Source: Thermoanaerobaculia bacterium (GTDB lineage Bacteria > Acidobacteriota > Thermoanaerobaculia > Multivoradales > JAHZIX01). From it: a stretch of 47,954 nt of DNA. The notes below the pieces were generated by a model. It saw only the letters and a program-made list of their open reading frames with translations. It was not told the DNA's origin and searched no databases. Shown piece after piece: positions 40,852 to 47,954 of this stretch; the first letter of the stretch is position 1; each line of letters begins with the position of its first letter. Position numbers and translations under genes: made by a program. The stretch is from assembly GCA_027069135.1 (NCBI GenBank), contig JALXFE010000399.1, forward strand, positions 1 through 47,954, in the 5' to 3' direction.

Positions 40852-42126
40852 CAGGTCCTTAGAGGTTACCGGGGAGGGCCGGGAGGTCTTGAGAAGCCAA
40901 TATTTAAGCCAGGCATCCAGCGAGTGCAGGACCGTCCTCGTCGTGATGTCCCGATCCTTCAAGCGGTCCGGAACTCCGCTGCCCAGCACCGGTTCGCTCG
41001 AGTCTCGGGAGGGTACTTCCGCCGCGGTCAGCCGGTAGCGCAGAAGCAGAGACGAGGTCCTCTCCAGGGCTTCGACGGTGGACCGTTCTTCCTGCCCGGC
41101 TTCCCGGGCCATCCTCACCATGGATGCCAGGGCACTACAACGGCGGGCGGTGTCGAAGGCCCGACCGGATAAGAAGAAAGCCTCCTGCGAATCAGGAGTT
41201 TCCCCGAGCGGATCGAGGGCCCGGCGAATCCCGGCAGCCATCCGCCGACCGTGAAGATAGTAGGTTCTACCGCCACCGGAAGCCTCGTAGAGCTGCGTCA
41301 ACGCTTCTAGGAACCACGGGTCGTGGCGAAGCCGCTCATAGGTCTTCCCCAGATCTCGGACCCCCATGATCCAACCGGCGAAACGTTCTCCGCCTTGGCG
41401 CCAAAGATCCTCGTTGTCGGGATCGATGCGACTCAGCCGGACCAGCGCCAGGGAGGCCTGGGCCGGAGCCGTCTGGCTCTCGACGATCGGGGCCCGGGCC
41501 TCGCCGTAGAAGTAATGGAAGGTCGGGGTTCCCTCCTCGGTCTGTTGGAACAGCAGGAAGCGAGCCAGTCGACGCATGCGGGGGAGCTCCTCTATGTTTC
41601 CCCGAGCTCGCGCCTGTTCGACCAAGGCCAGGAGCGTCAAAGCCGTCGCCCCCAGATCCCCTCGGTCCCCGTCGGCTCCGTCGGCTCCGTCGGTGATGAC
41701 CTCGAAGGCCTCGTCCCGATGTTCGGCTCTCGGTCCTCGCACCCCGGCGAGAAGGGGCAGGAGACAGCGGTCTCCGGCGAGCTCGAAACGTGGGTCGTCC
41801 AACGCTTTGGACAGTCGGAACAAAGTGCCACAAGCAGCGGCTTGAACTCGGTGATTCTTCCTCGAGCCTCCCTCCGGGGCCTCATCCAGAGGCTCGTGGA
41901 GCCGAAGCATCGAACCGTCCTCTCGCTGCTGGTGAAGAAGGTACTCGCCGCCGGAACGCAGAGCCTCGAGGAGAGAGCTGGACGTCACCGGTCGAGGCGG
42001 AGCTCGTAGCGCGGAATCTGCCGTCGCCTTTTCCCGATCTTCGGCGCTGGGAGCGCTGCAGGCCGTCCAACCCCAGGTCAGACCTATGAGAAAGAAAGAG
42101 ATCGATAGGCGGTATGCAAAGCTCAA
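40774..42126 (-). CDS. Helical (alpha/alpha-toroid-like) lipoprotein, tail from element
   Basis: A 450-residue exported protein. The signal sequence (LSISFFLIGLTWGWTACS) carries a plausible lipobox (WTAC). The rest is helical repeat, likely an alpha/alpha toroid as in terpene-cyclase- or glycosidase-like proteins, with motifs such as AAACGTLFRLSKAL, LGATALTLLALVEQ and QTAPAQASLALVRLS; no catalytic residue can be named. GAD repeats (ITDGADGADGDRGD) lie in a loop. TTG 42126 with GGGGA upstream is the start. The last 25 or so residues come from the palindromic element. If the element is removed at CTAG, the frame would end DLLE with TGA at 40681-40683, seven bases before the MauE-like ATG. Confidence 0.8.
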   Translation of the reverse strand: MSFAYRLSISFFLIGLTWGWTACSAPSAEDREKATADSALRAPPRPVTSSSLLEALRSGGEYLLHQQREDGSMLRLHEPLDEAPEGGSRKNHRVQAAACGTLFRLSKALDDPRFELAGDRCLLPLLAGVRGPRAEHRDEAFEVITDGADGADGDRGDLGATALTLLALVEQARARGNIEELPRMRRLARFLLFQQTEEGTPTFHYFYGEARAPIVESQTAPAQASLALVRLSRIDPDNEDLWRQGGERFAGWIMGVRDLGKTYERLRHDPWFLEALTQLYEASGGGRTYYLHGRRMAAGIRRALDPLGETPDSQEAFFLSGRAFDTARRCSALASMVRMAREAGQEERSTVEALERTSSLLLRYRLTAAEVPSRDSSEPVLGSGVPDRLKDRDITTRTVLHSLDAWLKYWLLKTSRPSPVTSKDLLAARGKSRTALRAVLSGRIFVVKPR

Positions 42127-42172
42127 AATCGTCCCCGGGAACCCAGGGCCTCCCCGCCCTCGCGGTGGAGTC

Positions 42173-43654
42173 CTACTCTTTCCGCCCTACGTAGGTCCCC
42201 GCAAGAACATCGTGCAGACCCCGGCGGCTTCTCGTAAAGAGGATCATGAGAAATCCGAACCCCAGAGAAAGCCCGCTCAGCAGGTACCCTCCAAATCGGG
42301 CCAGGGCCTTTCCGACGCTGAGGGTGGGATCCCCAGCTTCGTCGAAAACGTAGAGCCCCAACATGCGCTTTCCCGGCGTGGTCCCCCAAAGATTGAGGCC
42401 GAAGACCTGAATCAGCAGAGCGACCCCGAAAAGGGCGGTATAGAAGATGGCTCCGCCCTCGGGCTCCCCGGGGCCGCCTCCGGCTAAGGAGGCCAGGAAC
42501 GCCAAGACGGCGACCAAGATCGCATCCAACAACCCAGCACCGAGGCGGGCTCCGAGGCCTACGGGTTCCCCCATCGGCGCCGGGCGACGCACTCTCGGCA
42601 CGCGATCAAGCTCCGCCGCCGTGCGTAGCCCAGCCCCCGTGGGCGACGGGGCCGCCGGGATATCTGCTCTCGCCTCCGGCTGGGTCGGAGGCATCATGAG
42701 GGCGTCCAACTCATCGAGGGAGGGTAGAAGCTCACCGTCTCCAGAGCCCGTGGCAGGAGCGGGAGGCTTGGCTTCTGGCCTTTGCCGTAGCGCCGCTGGT
42801 TCCGCCGTCGGTCCCTTCTCTTCCGCCAAGCGCCGCACCGCTTCCTGCACCGTGTCACTCCCGAGAGTGCTCTCCAGGGTTCCCGCGGCAGTGCCGGTCT
42901 TGGGAACCCCGACTGGGGAGGCCCCGGATAAAAAGGTCCGAGGTGGAGAGATCGGAGCAGCAGGGGGAACAGGCGGAACAGGCGGAACAGGCGGAGCCTC
43001 ATCCCGAGGTGGGGAGGGCTCGTCCTCGAACGTAATCTCCGCTTCGACAACCGGTGTTCCCACACTGGCGGTTTCGAAGCTCTCCTGCCCTTCTCGAGCG
43101 GCGGACTCGGCATCCTGAGCCGCATTCAAGTCCGAAAAAGTGGACCCTGGATCCTCCGGTGATTGGAGGGTTTCCATGATCGGATCCACGACGGCCCGGA
43201 TCCCGTCCTCCCCTTGAGCTTCTACTTCAGCGATCAGCCCGGCGAAGGAATAATCGCTCGAGCCCGGGGATTCTCCCTCGATCCTCTCCAGGTCGAAGTG
43301 CGTCTCACCGAGGGTCAACCGGTCTCCGGGGACCAGGGCTCTCTCACTCTGGAGACGTTCCCCGTTGACGTAGGTCCCGTTGCTGGAAGAAAGATCCTTG
43401 ATCGTGAGAGCCTTGTCGCGGAGCGTAAAAAGGGCATGGCTCCGGCTGACGCTGGGATCCTTGACCACCATCTGGCAACTACGGCTTCGACCGGCCAGGG
43501 ACTCCCCTTCAGAAAGCTCGAAGGAGCCCTGCTCGGATCGAAGGATAAATCTGAGAAGGTCAGAAATCTCGAGGCCCTCCCCGCAAATGCCAAGGCAGGC
43601 TCTTCTTTCCACCTCGAAGAGCCTCAATCTCGAATGGAATCCGGCGGACGTCAT
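42173..43654 (-). CDS. FHA-RDD membrane protein
   Basis: A 493-residue protein. An FHA domain lies near the N-terminus at about 45-125 (SLAGRSRSC, PSVSRSHALF, SSSNGTYVNGE), with all usual phosphothreonine-binding residues. A 220-residue acidic, Pro-rich linker follows, including three PPV repeats. The C-terminal 130 residues form an RDD membrane domain with three helices (LGARLGAGLLDAILVAVLAFLA, FYTALFGVALLIQVF, GKALARFGGYLLSGLSL) and WGTTPGKRMLGL. It may tether a phosphorylated partner at the membrane. The exact start is uncertain; CCAGG before ATG 43652 is weak. The helical lipoprotein gene follows after 46 bases. Confidence 0.88.
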   Translation of the reverse strand: MTSAGFHSRLRLFEVERRACLGICGEGLEISDLLRFILRSEQGSFELSEGESLAGRSRSCQMVVKDPSVSRSHALFTLRDKALTIKDLSSSNGTYVNGERLQSERALVPGDRLTLGETHFDLERIEGESPGSSDYSFAGLIAEVEAQGEDGIRAVVDPIMETLQSPEDPGSTFSDLNAAQDAESAAREGQESFETASVGTPVVEAEITFEDEPSPPRDEAPPVPPVPPVPPAAPISPPRTFLSGASPVGVPKTGTAAGTLESTLGSDTVQEAVRRLAEEKGPTAEPAALRQRPEAKPPAPATGSGDGELLPSLDELDALMMPPTQPEARADIPAAPSPTGAGLRTAAELDRVPRVRRPAPMGEPVGLGARLGAGLLDAILVAVLAFLASLAGGGPGEPEGGAIFYTALFGVALLIQVFGLNLWGTTPGKRMLGLYVFDEAGDPTLSVGKALARFGGYLLSGLSLGFGFLMILFTRSRRGLHDVLAGTYVGRKE

Positions 43655-43734
43655 CCTGGCCCGCCGTCGCTGATCCCAAGGGGCCCACGCTTCCGCGGTT
43701 GCAGATCATCCGCGCAGTCCCTTGAAATTATGTT

Positions 43735-46617
43735 TCAGGATACCACGCAAGGCTCTCTCCGGCTCCCTTCGGCTACCTCTCTAAGAACCCCCATAGAACG
43801 CAGCACTTCCGCCGTTGGTCCGCCGAGATCATACGGCATAGACCGCAGGGGGCCTGAAAACAGCAATTCCCCTCCCTGCGTTCCACCTCCCGGCCCCAGG
43901 TCGATGATCCAATCGAGGCGAGCGATCAGCTCCGGACTATGCTCCACCACCAGGACCGAGTCGCCGGCATCCACCAGCCGTCGTAGGGTCTTGTAGAGAA
44001 GATCGATATCGCAGAGGTGGAGGCCCGTCGTCGGCTCATCGAAGAGGTAGAGACGCGGCGCAGTCCGTTTCCGGCGGCCCAAAAAACTCGCCAACTTGAG
44101 GCGCTGAGCCTCGCCCCCGGAAAGGGTCGCCGTCGACTGCCCCAATCGCAGGTAGCCCAACCCGACGGCAGCCAGCACCGAAAGCTTGCGGCACAGAGCA
44201 CGCTGGCCGGCGAACACATCAAACGCCTGATCAACGGTGATCTCCAGCAGCTCGGCGATCGTGTAGCCTCGCCAGCGTACGGCGAGTACCTGCGGCTGAA
44301 ATCGGTGCCCCTGGCATCGATCGCAGACCACCGAAACCGGTGCCATGAACTGCATATCTACTTCCGTAGCCCCGGTTCCTCGGCATTCCGGACAACGACC
44401 ACGATCCGTATTGAAAGAAAAATGCCCGGCCAAAATTCCTGCCTCCCGGGCCGAGGAGGTCGCGGCAAAGAGCTTTCGGATCTCATCGTAAGCTTTGACG
44501 TAGGTGACCGGATTGGAACGGCTCGATCGGCCGAGCGGTCGTTGGTCAACCAAGATGACGTCTTCGAGACCTTCGACCCCCTCGAGGGCGTCACAAGCGC
44601 CCGGCTCGACGTTGACCACCCCCCGGGAGCGCTTAAAGGTTCCGTAGAGAACATTCTCCACCAGGGTCGACTTTCCGGACCCGGACACCCCGCTGACCGC
44701 CACCAGGCAACCCAAGGGAAAGTCGACGTCGATACCTTTGAGATTGTTCTCCCGGGCACCGTGGATCCGTACTCGCGGTGGGTCCGGTAGGTCTCCCTCC
44801 AGACTCAGATGGCCCCGCTCCCGGAGGTGACGATCCGGAGGCTCCGCTGCCGCAGCGGGCTTCTTCGGCTTCAAATATCGACCGGTCACCGAACGCCGAT
44901 CCGCGAGAACCTTGTCGGGAGCTCCCTCCACGAGGAGCTCACCGCCCCGCTCCCCCGCTTCCGGGCCGAGATCGATCAAGTGGTCGGCACCTCGAATCAA
45001 GACGCTGTCATGCTCCACGACCAAGACGGTATTTCCCCGCCCCGCCAAGTCTCTCAGGAGATCCAACAAGCGGCGGCTGTCGATAGGATGCAGACCTATG
45101 GTCGGCTCATCGAGGACGTAGAGGGTGCTGGTCAGCCCGGAGCCCAGGGCCGCGGCGAGGTGAATGCGCTGGACCTCCCCTCCCGAGAGGGTCCGGGCCT
45201 GCCGGTCCAGGGTGAGATATCCCAAACCCACTCTATCCAGAACTTCCAACCGCTCGGCTCCCTGCTCGAGGAGATGCCCGGCACGGCTCTTCTGGTGATC
45301 GGTCCATCGCCGCTGGGCAAACCAATCGCGCAGATCTTCGAGGCTCATGGCGCAAAGCTCCGGCAGCGTCTTGCCGGCCAGGCGAACCGCCAGCGTCGCC
45401 GGTTGGAAGCGCTGCCCCCGGCATTGGGGGCAGGGCGTGTAGGCCCGGTAGCGGGCCAGGAGAACCCGCACGTGGACGCGATAGCTGCGCCGCTCCAACC
45501 ACCGAAAAAAGGCGTCGAGGGTACTAAACCCCGCTTTCCCCCGGCTGGGCCCGCTCCAGACCCACTGCCGATCTTCCTCCGGGAGATCCTCCCAGGGCAC
45601 ATCCAAGGAGACCCCCCTCACCTCGCAGGCGGCGAAGAGCTTTGCGTAGCGACCTTCATAGGCAGGGGTATTCCAAGGTGCGAAGGGCCGTTGGCGCAGA
45701 GTCCGCCGGGGATCCGGAATCACCCGCTGCGCATCGACCCCGACGATGCGACCGAAACCCTGGCACATCTCACAAGCCCCGAGGGGCGAGTTGAACGAGA
45801 AGAGAGGGGGGGTCGGTCGCTGGAATCGGCGGCCACAGGCTCGGCAGCCGAGGTGGGGAGATAGATAGAGGGTCGTTTCCTCCCCCACCGCCTCGAAGTG
45901 GCTCTGCCCCAACCGATAGGCTTCCTCCACCGCCGCCACCAGTTGGCTGCTCGCCTCGCCCTTGGCCTGGAAACGCCCCAAGACCAGGGGGAGAGGATCC
46001 AGATCCTTGGCCCAGACCTGCCCGGGTTCCAGGCGTAGGATCTCCCCGTCTCGCAGCTGCCGGCCGAATCCCTGACGGATGAGCTCGTCCAGAGTCTTTC
46101 GAGAGCCCCGTTTCGGCCGTGGCAGGCGGACGACCAGGAAGAAGCGATCCCCGACGGCTCCGGAGGCCAGGAGATTCGCCGCGTCGTCGGCCGTCGAACG
46201 GGTCGCCGGGCCGTGACCTTCGGGGCAGTGGACCTCTCCCAGGTGGGTGAAGAGAAGCCGCAAGACATCGTGAGCTTCACTCAAGGTCCCCACCGTAGAA
46301 CGGGCATTCTTCACGTGGTTGACGGCCTTGAGCGCCACCGGCGGCAGGATGTTCTCGATGGAATCCACCGGCGGCCGCTCCATCTTCTCGAGAAATTGCC
46401 GGGCGTAGGTCGACATCGACTCGACGAAGCGCCGCTGCCCCTCCGCGTACACGGTATCGAAGGCAAGAGAGGACTTTCCCGCTCCGGACGGTCCGGTCAC
46501 CACCGTCACTTTGCCGTGGGGAATCCGACAAGAAACCCCCTTGAGGTTGTGCGTCCGCGCCCCCTCTACCTCGATCGCCATCGGTGCCTTACGGGCCTGT
46601 CGCTTGCTCTTCGCCAT
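43735..46617 (-). CDS. uvrA: UvrA-type excinuclease ATPase
   Basis: A 960-residue tandem ABC ATPase of the UvrA family, a DNA damage sensor in nucleotide-excision repair. First Walker A TGPSGAGKSS near residue 40, and second GVSGSGKST near 640. Signature motifs TLSGGEVQRIHLA and TLSGGEAQRLKLA are each followed by a Walker B (YVLDEPTIGLH, YLFDEPTTGLH). Zinc modules: CRACGRRF with CEMCQGFG, CPQCRG, and CPECRG with CDRCQG. A UvrB-contact region at about 130-250 looks present. It may be the main UvrA or a paralogue; no uvrB or uvrC is here to decide. AAAGAG precedes the ATG. It is divergent from phenylalanine hydroxylase, with 216 bases between. Confidence 0.9.
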   Translation of the reverse strand: MAKSKRQARKAPMAIEVEGARTHNLKGVSCRIPHGKVTVVTGPSGAGKSSLAFDTVYAEGQRRFVESMSTYARQFLEKMERPPVDSIENILPPVALKAVNHVKNARSTVGTLSEAHDVLRLLFTHLGEVHCPEGHGPATRSTADDAANLLASGAVGDRFFLVVRLPRPKRGSRKTLDELIRQGFGRQLRDGEILRLEPGQVWAKDLDPLPLVLGRFQAKGEASSQLVAAVEEAYRLGQSHFEAVGEETTLYLSPHLGCRACGRRFQRPTPPLFSFNSPLGACEMCQGFGRIVGVDAQRVIPDPRRTLRQRPFAPWNTPAYEGRYAKLFAACEVRGVSLDVPWEDLPEEDRQWVWSGPSRGKAGFSTLDAFFRWLERRSYRVHVRVLLARYRAYTPCPQCRGQRFQPATLAVRLAGKTLPELCAMSLEDLRDWFAQRRWTDHQKSRAGHLLEQGAERLEVLDRVGLGYLTLDRQARTLSGGEVQRIHLAAALGSGLTSTLYVLDEPTIGLHPIDSRRLLDLLRDLAGRGNTVLVVEHDSVLIRGADHLIDLGPEAGERGGELLVEGAPDKVLADRRSVTGRYLKPKKPAAAAEPPDRHLRERGHLSLEGDLPDPPRVRIHGARENNLKGIDVDFPLGCLVAVSGVSGSGKSTLVENVLYGTFKRSRGVVNVEPGACDALEGVEGLEDVILVDQRPLGRSSRSNPVTYVKAYDEIRKLFAATSSAREAGILAGHFSFNTDRGRCPECRGTGATEVDMQFMAPVSVVCDRCQGHRFQPQVLAVRWRGYTIAELLEITVDQAFDVFAGQRALCRKLSVLAAVGLGYLRLGQSTATLSGGEAQRLKLASFLGRRKRTAPRLYLFDEPTTGLHLCDIDLLYKTLRRLVDAGDSVLVVEHSPELIARLDWIIDLGPGGGTQGGELLFSGPLRSMPYDLGGPTAEVLRSMGVLREVAEGSRREPCVVS

Positions 46618-46726
46618 CTCTTTTCAATCGCTCACCCGGGACAAGATTTCTTCCACGCTACGGCGCCTCCTGCGAAGGAAGATCTCAAGCTAGCACAGGA
46701 AGGATGGGCTCGGTTGCCACAGAACG

Positions 46727-46739
46727 TTTACCTGGTAAA
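46727..46739. promoter_or_regulatory. TTTACC-T-GGTAAA palindrome before phhA
   Basis: This perfect 13-base palindrome lies between the UvrA-type gene and phhA, 95 bases before the phhA ATG. It resembles the TTACC-CA-GGTA pair in the promoter at 16139-16167. It is a candidate operator for either divergent gene. No clear -10 box lies near it. Confidence 0.45.
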
Positions 46740-46833
46740 TCAACTCACGATCCGATAGAGTCCTATGTGCCGTAGCTCCGACCCCACGGCGATCCCTTCG
46801 AACATTCAAGGAGTGCCCGAGAGTGATCCTACG

Positions 46834-47784
46834 ATGAGAGAAAATGACCTCACGACGACCCAGGCTCCCTTCATCGAACAGGCCAAGGGAAGGGGCGAGT
46901 CTTCGATCCGCCAGCCCTATGAGCTCTACAGCGAGCGCAATCACGAAGCTTGGCGGCGCCTCTACCAGCAGATGACGCCCCGCTGGCGCCAATATGCCAA
47001 CGAGCGTTTTCTCGAAGGTATCGACTTGCTCGCCATGGATCCGGACAAGGTCCCGCGCCTCGAGGACATCAACCGGTTCCTGGATCCGCTGACGGGATTC
47101 AAGGCCGTCGCCGTGGCCGGATACATCCCCGCCTACCTCTTTTTCGACAGCTTGCGGCGCCGGGAATTTCCTACCACGATCACCATCCGTGACGGGGGGC
47201 GCCTCGACTATCTACCGGAACCGGACATCTTCCACGATGTCTCCGGCCACGTACCCATGCACACCGACAAGGCCTTTGCCGACGCTCTGGTTCGTTTCGG
47301 TGATGTGGCCCACGGCGTGGCCAAGAAGTACGCCGGCTGCATCGGCGAGAAGAAAGCCATGGATGAGCTCACCAGCATCATCAAGGCGATGGCCCGCTTC
47401 TTCTGGTTTACCGTCGAATTCGGCCTCATGCAGCCGCCGGGGCAAGACCTCAAAGTCTACGGAAGTGGGCTGCTGAGCTCCTATGGCGAGATCCGACACG
47501 CGGTGGAAGCACCGGAGGTGCAGCGTTATCCCTTCCAATTGGAGTGGGTGGTCAACCAATATTTCGAAATCGACCACTACCAACCCCTTCTATTCGTCGT
47601 CGAATCCTTCGACCACCTCTTCAGCGAGGTCAAGCGCCTGGAAGAATGGGTCCTCTCTGGCAAGCTCAACAACGTGAGCCCGGGAGAGCCCCACGTCAAC
47701 GAAGAGGATCTGCGATCTTTCGCCGAGGCGTTGGTGGAAGAACCTTCCTCGCCTAAAGGTTCCGAGGAGCTTGTGCTGGCCTGA
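46834..47784 (+). CDS. phhA: Phenylalanine 4-hydroxylase
   Basis: A 316-residue non-haem iron, pterin-dependent aromatic amino-acid hydroxylase; it turns phenylalanine to tyrosine using O2. Iron ligands are His134 and His139 in DIFHDVSGHVPMHTD, and Glu195 in FWFTVEFGL. The spacing from the first His to Glu is about 15 residues longer than in the Chromobacterium enzyme; extra residues lie near AKKYAGCIGEKKAMD. ATG 46834 gives a product beginning at the normal family edge, but ATG 46765 is also open and would add 23 residues. AAGGAG (46808-46813) is too far from either. No pterin recycling gene is nearby. Confidence 0.92.
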   Translation: MRENDLTTTQAPFIEQAKGRGESSIRQPYELYSERNHEAWRRLYQQMTPRWRQYANERFLEGIDLLAMDPDKVPRLEDINRFLDPLTGFKAVAVAGYIPAYLFFDSLRRREFPTTITIRDGGRLDYLPEPDIFHDVSGHVPMHTDKAFADALVRFGDVAHGVAKKYAGCIGEKKAMDELTSIIKAMARFFWFTVEFGLMQPPGQDLKVYGSGLLSSYGEIRHAVEAPEVQRYPFQLEWVVNQYFEIDHYQPLLFVVESFDHLFSEVKRLEEWVLSGKLNNVSPGEPHVNEEDLRSFAEALVEEPSSPKGSEELVLA

Positions 47785-47798
47785 GATCTCTTCACGAA

Positions 47799-47829
47799 CG
47801 TAGGGGCAGGTTTGAAACCTGCCCCTACG
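47799..47829. repeat. Perfect palindromic repeat, GTAGGGGCAGG type
   Basis: A 31-base perfect palindrome with 15-base arms (GTAGGGGCAGGTTT and complement) just after phhA. It belongs to a widespread class of short palindromic repeats in GC-rich genomes whose frames read GAGFKPAPT; I know these from other genomes. It could also help end phhA transcription, though no T-tract follows. Confidence 0.85.
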
Positions 47830-47856
47830 GTTAGAGCTACCACCGTGAGCTCTGTT

Positions 47857-47913
47857 GTAGGGGCAGGTCTTGTGCCTGCCCTCGACCAGGGCGACCACAA
47901 GGGTCGCCCCTAC
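47857..47913. repeat. Compound palindromic repeat, GTAGGGGC...GCCCCTAC
   Basis: The outer ends GTAGGGGC and GCCCCTAC enclose two hairpins: GGGCAGG with CCTGCCC, and GGGCGACC with GGTCGCCC. It looks like a fusion of halves of two related repeat types. It starts 27 bases after the repeat at 47799. The rest of the window to 47954 shows no gene. Confidence 0.8.
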
Positions 47914-47954
47914 GCCTGGTAGTTAGGAAACTTGACCGGAAAGAGAGTATCTAC

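Noticed and set aside
41655-41700. Short GTCGGCTCC tandem repeats, possible CRISPR or minisatellite
   Set aside because: They encode a GAD-rich loop of the helical lipoprotein, are short and imperfect, and have no spacers. No CRISPR array or Cas gene is present in the window.

Overview
The window reads as chromosomal DNA from a GC-rich, Gram-negative, heterotrophic bacterium. Many products carry secretion signals or lipoboxes and act in the periplasm or outer membrane: an M14 peptidase, a CocE/S15 hydrolase, an Asp-box propeller protein, a sulfatase-like lipoprotein, a phytase-like/nuclease fusion and a beta-barrel. This set, plus the C-terminal domain of the esterase at 11506-12567, resembles Acidobacteriota, perhaps the Thermoanaerobaculia. 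That placement is inference from protein style; no rRNA gene or other marker was found. No tRNA, rRNA, CRISPR array or prophage was seen.

Layout. 1-8.2 kb: the end of an unrecognised gene, then NhaA, MoaB, topoisomerase I and a secreted M14 peptidase. 8.4-18.6 kb: secreted hydrolases, the Asp-box protein and a small ribbon-helix-helix-like protein with a near-consensus promoter. 18.6-23.4 kb: a minus-strand run of sulfatase-like lipoprotein, TPR protein, FHA protein and nitronate monooxygenase. 23.6-26.1 kb: a truncated second copy of the monooxygenase N-terminus, a Phd/VapC-type toxin-antitoxin pair with a palindromic operator, and a TetR regulator next to an SDR dehydrogenase with matching operators. 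26.2-28.6 kb: a RecB-like nuclease fused to an XPD/DinG-like helicase, followed by two strong terminators. 28.9-33.8 kb: a tight minus-strand operon of cupredoxin, membrane Ser/Thr kinase, ECF sigma factor, zinc-less anti-sigma-like protein and a Spy/CnrX-like protein. 33.9-37.5 kb: LuxE-like and LuxC-like fatty-acid reductase genes flanking an orphan solute-binding lipoprotein, with no luciferase genes. 37.5-42.1 kb: a beta-barrel protein, a periplasmic thioredoxin, a MauE-like membrane protein and a helical lipoprotein. 42.2-47.8 kb: an FHA-RDD membrane protein, a UvrA-type ATPase and phenylalanine 4-hydroxylase, ending in two palindromic repeats.

The most notable non-gene structure is a 166-167 bp palindromic element present twice in opposite orientation (11271-11437 and 40686-40851). 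Both copies begin and end with CTAG. One insertion appears to have replaced the natural stop codon of the helical lipoprotein gene, adding an element-encoded tail and separating two genes that were once 7 bases apart.

Themes. Signalling by phosphothreonine is suggested by a sensor kinase and two FHA proteins. Envelope redox or copper stress is suggested by the cupredoxin/kinase/sigma operon and the MauE/thioredoxin operon. Three plus-strand genes (starts 11506, 24587, 26190) have a -10-like hexamer exactly six bases before the ATG and no Shine-Dalgarno sequence, which fits leaderless mRNAs. Several other starts are decided by a good Shine-Dalgarno sequence upstream of a TTG or GTG codon. No gene-free stretch exceeds 300 bases; the largest (about 216-287 bases) hold operators, repeats, terminators or the small open frame at 36116.
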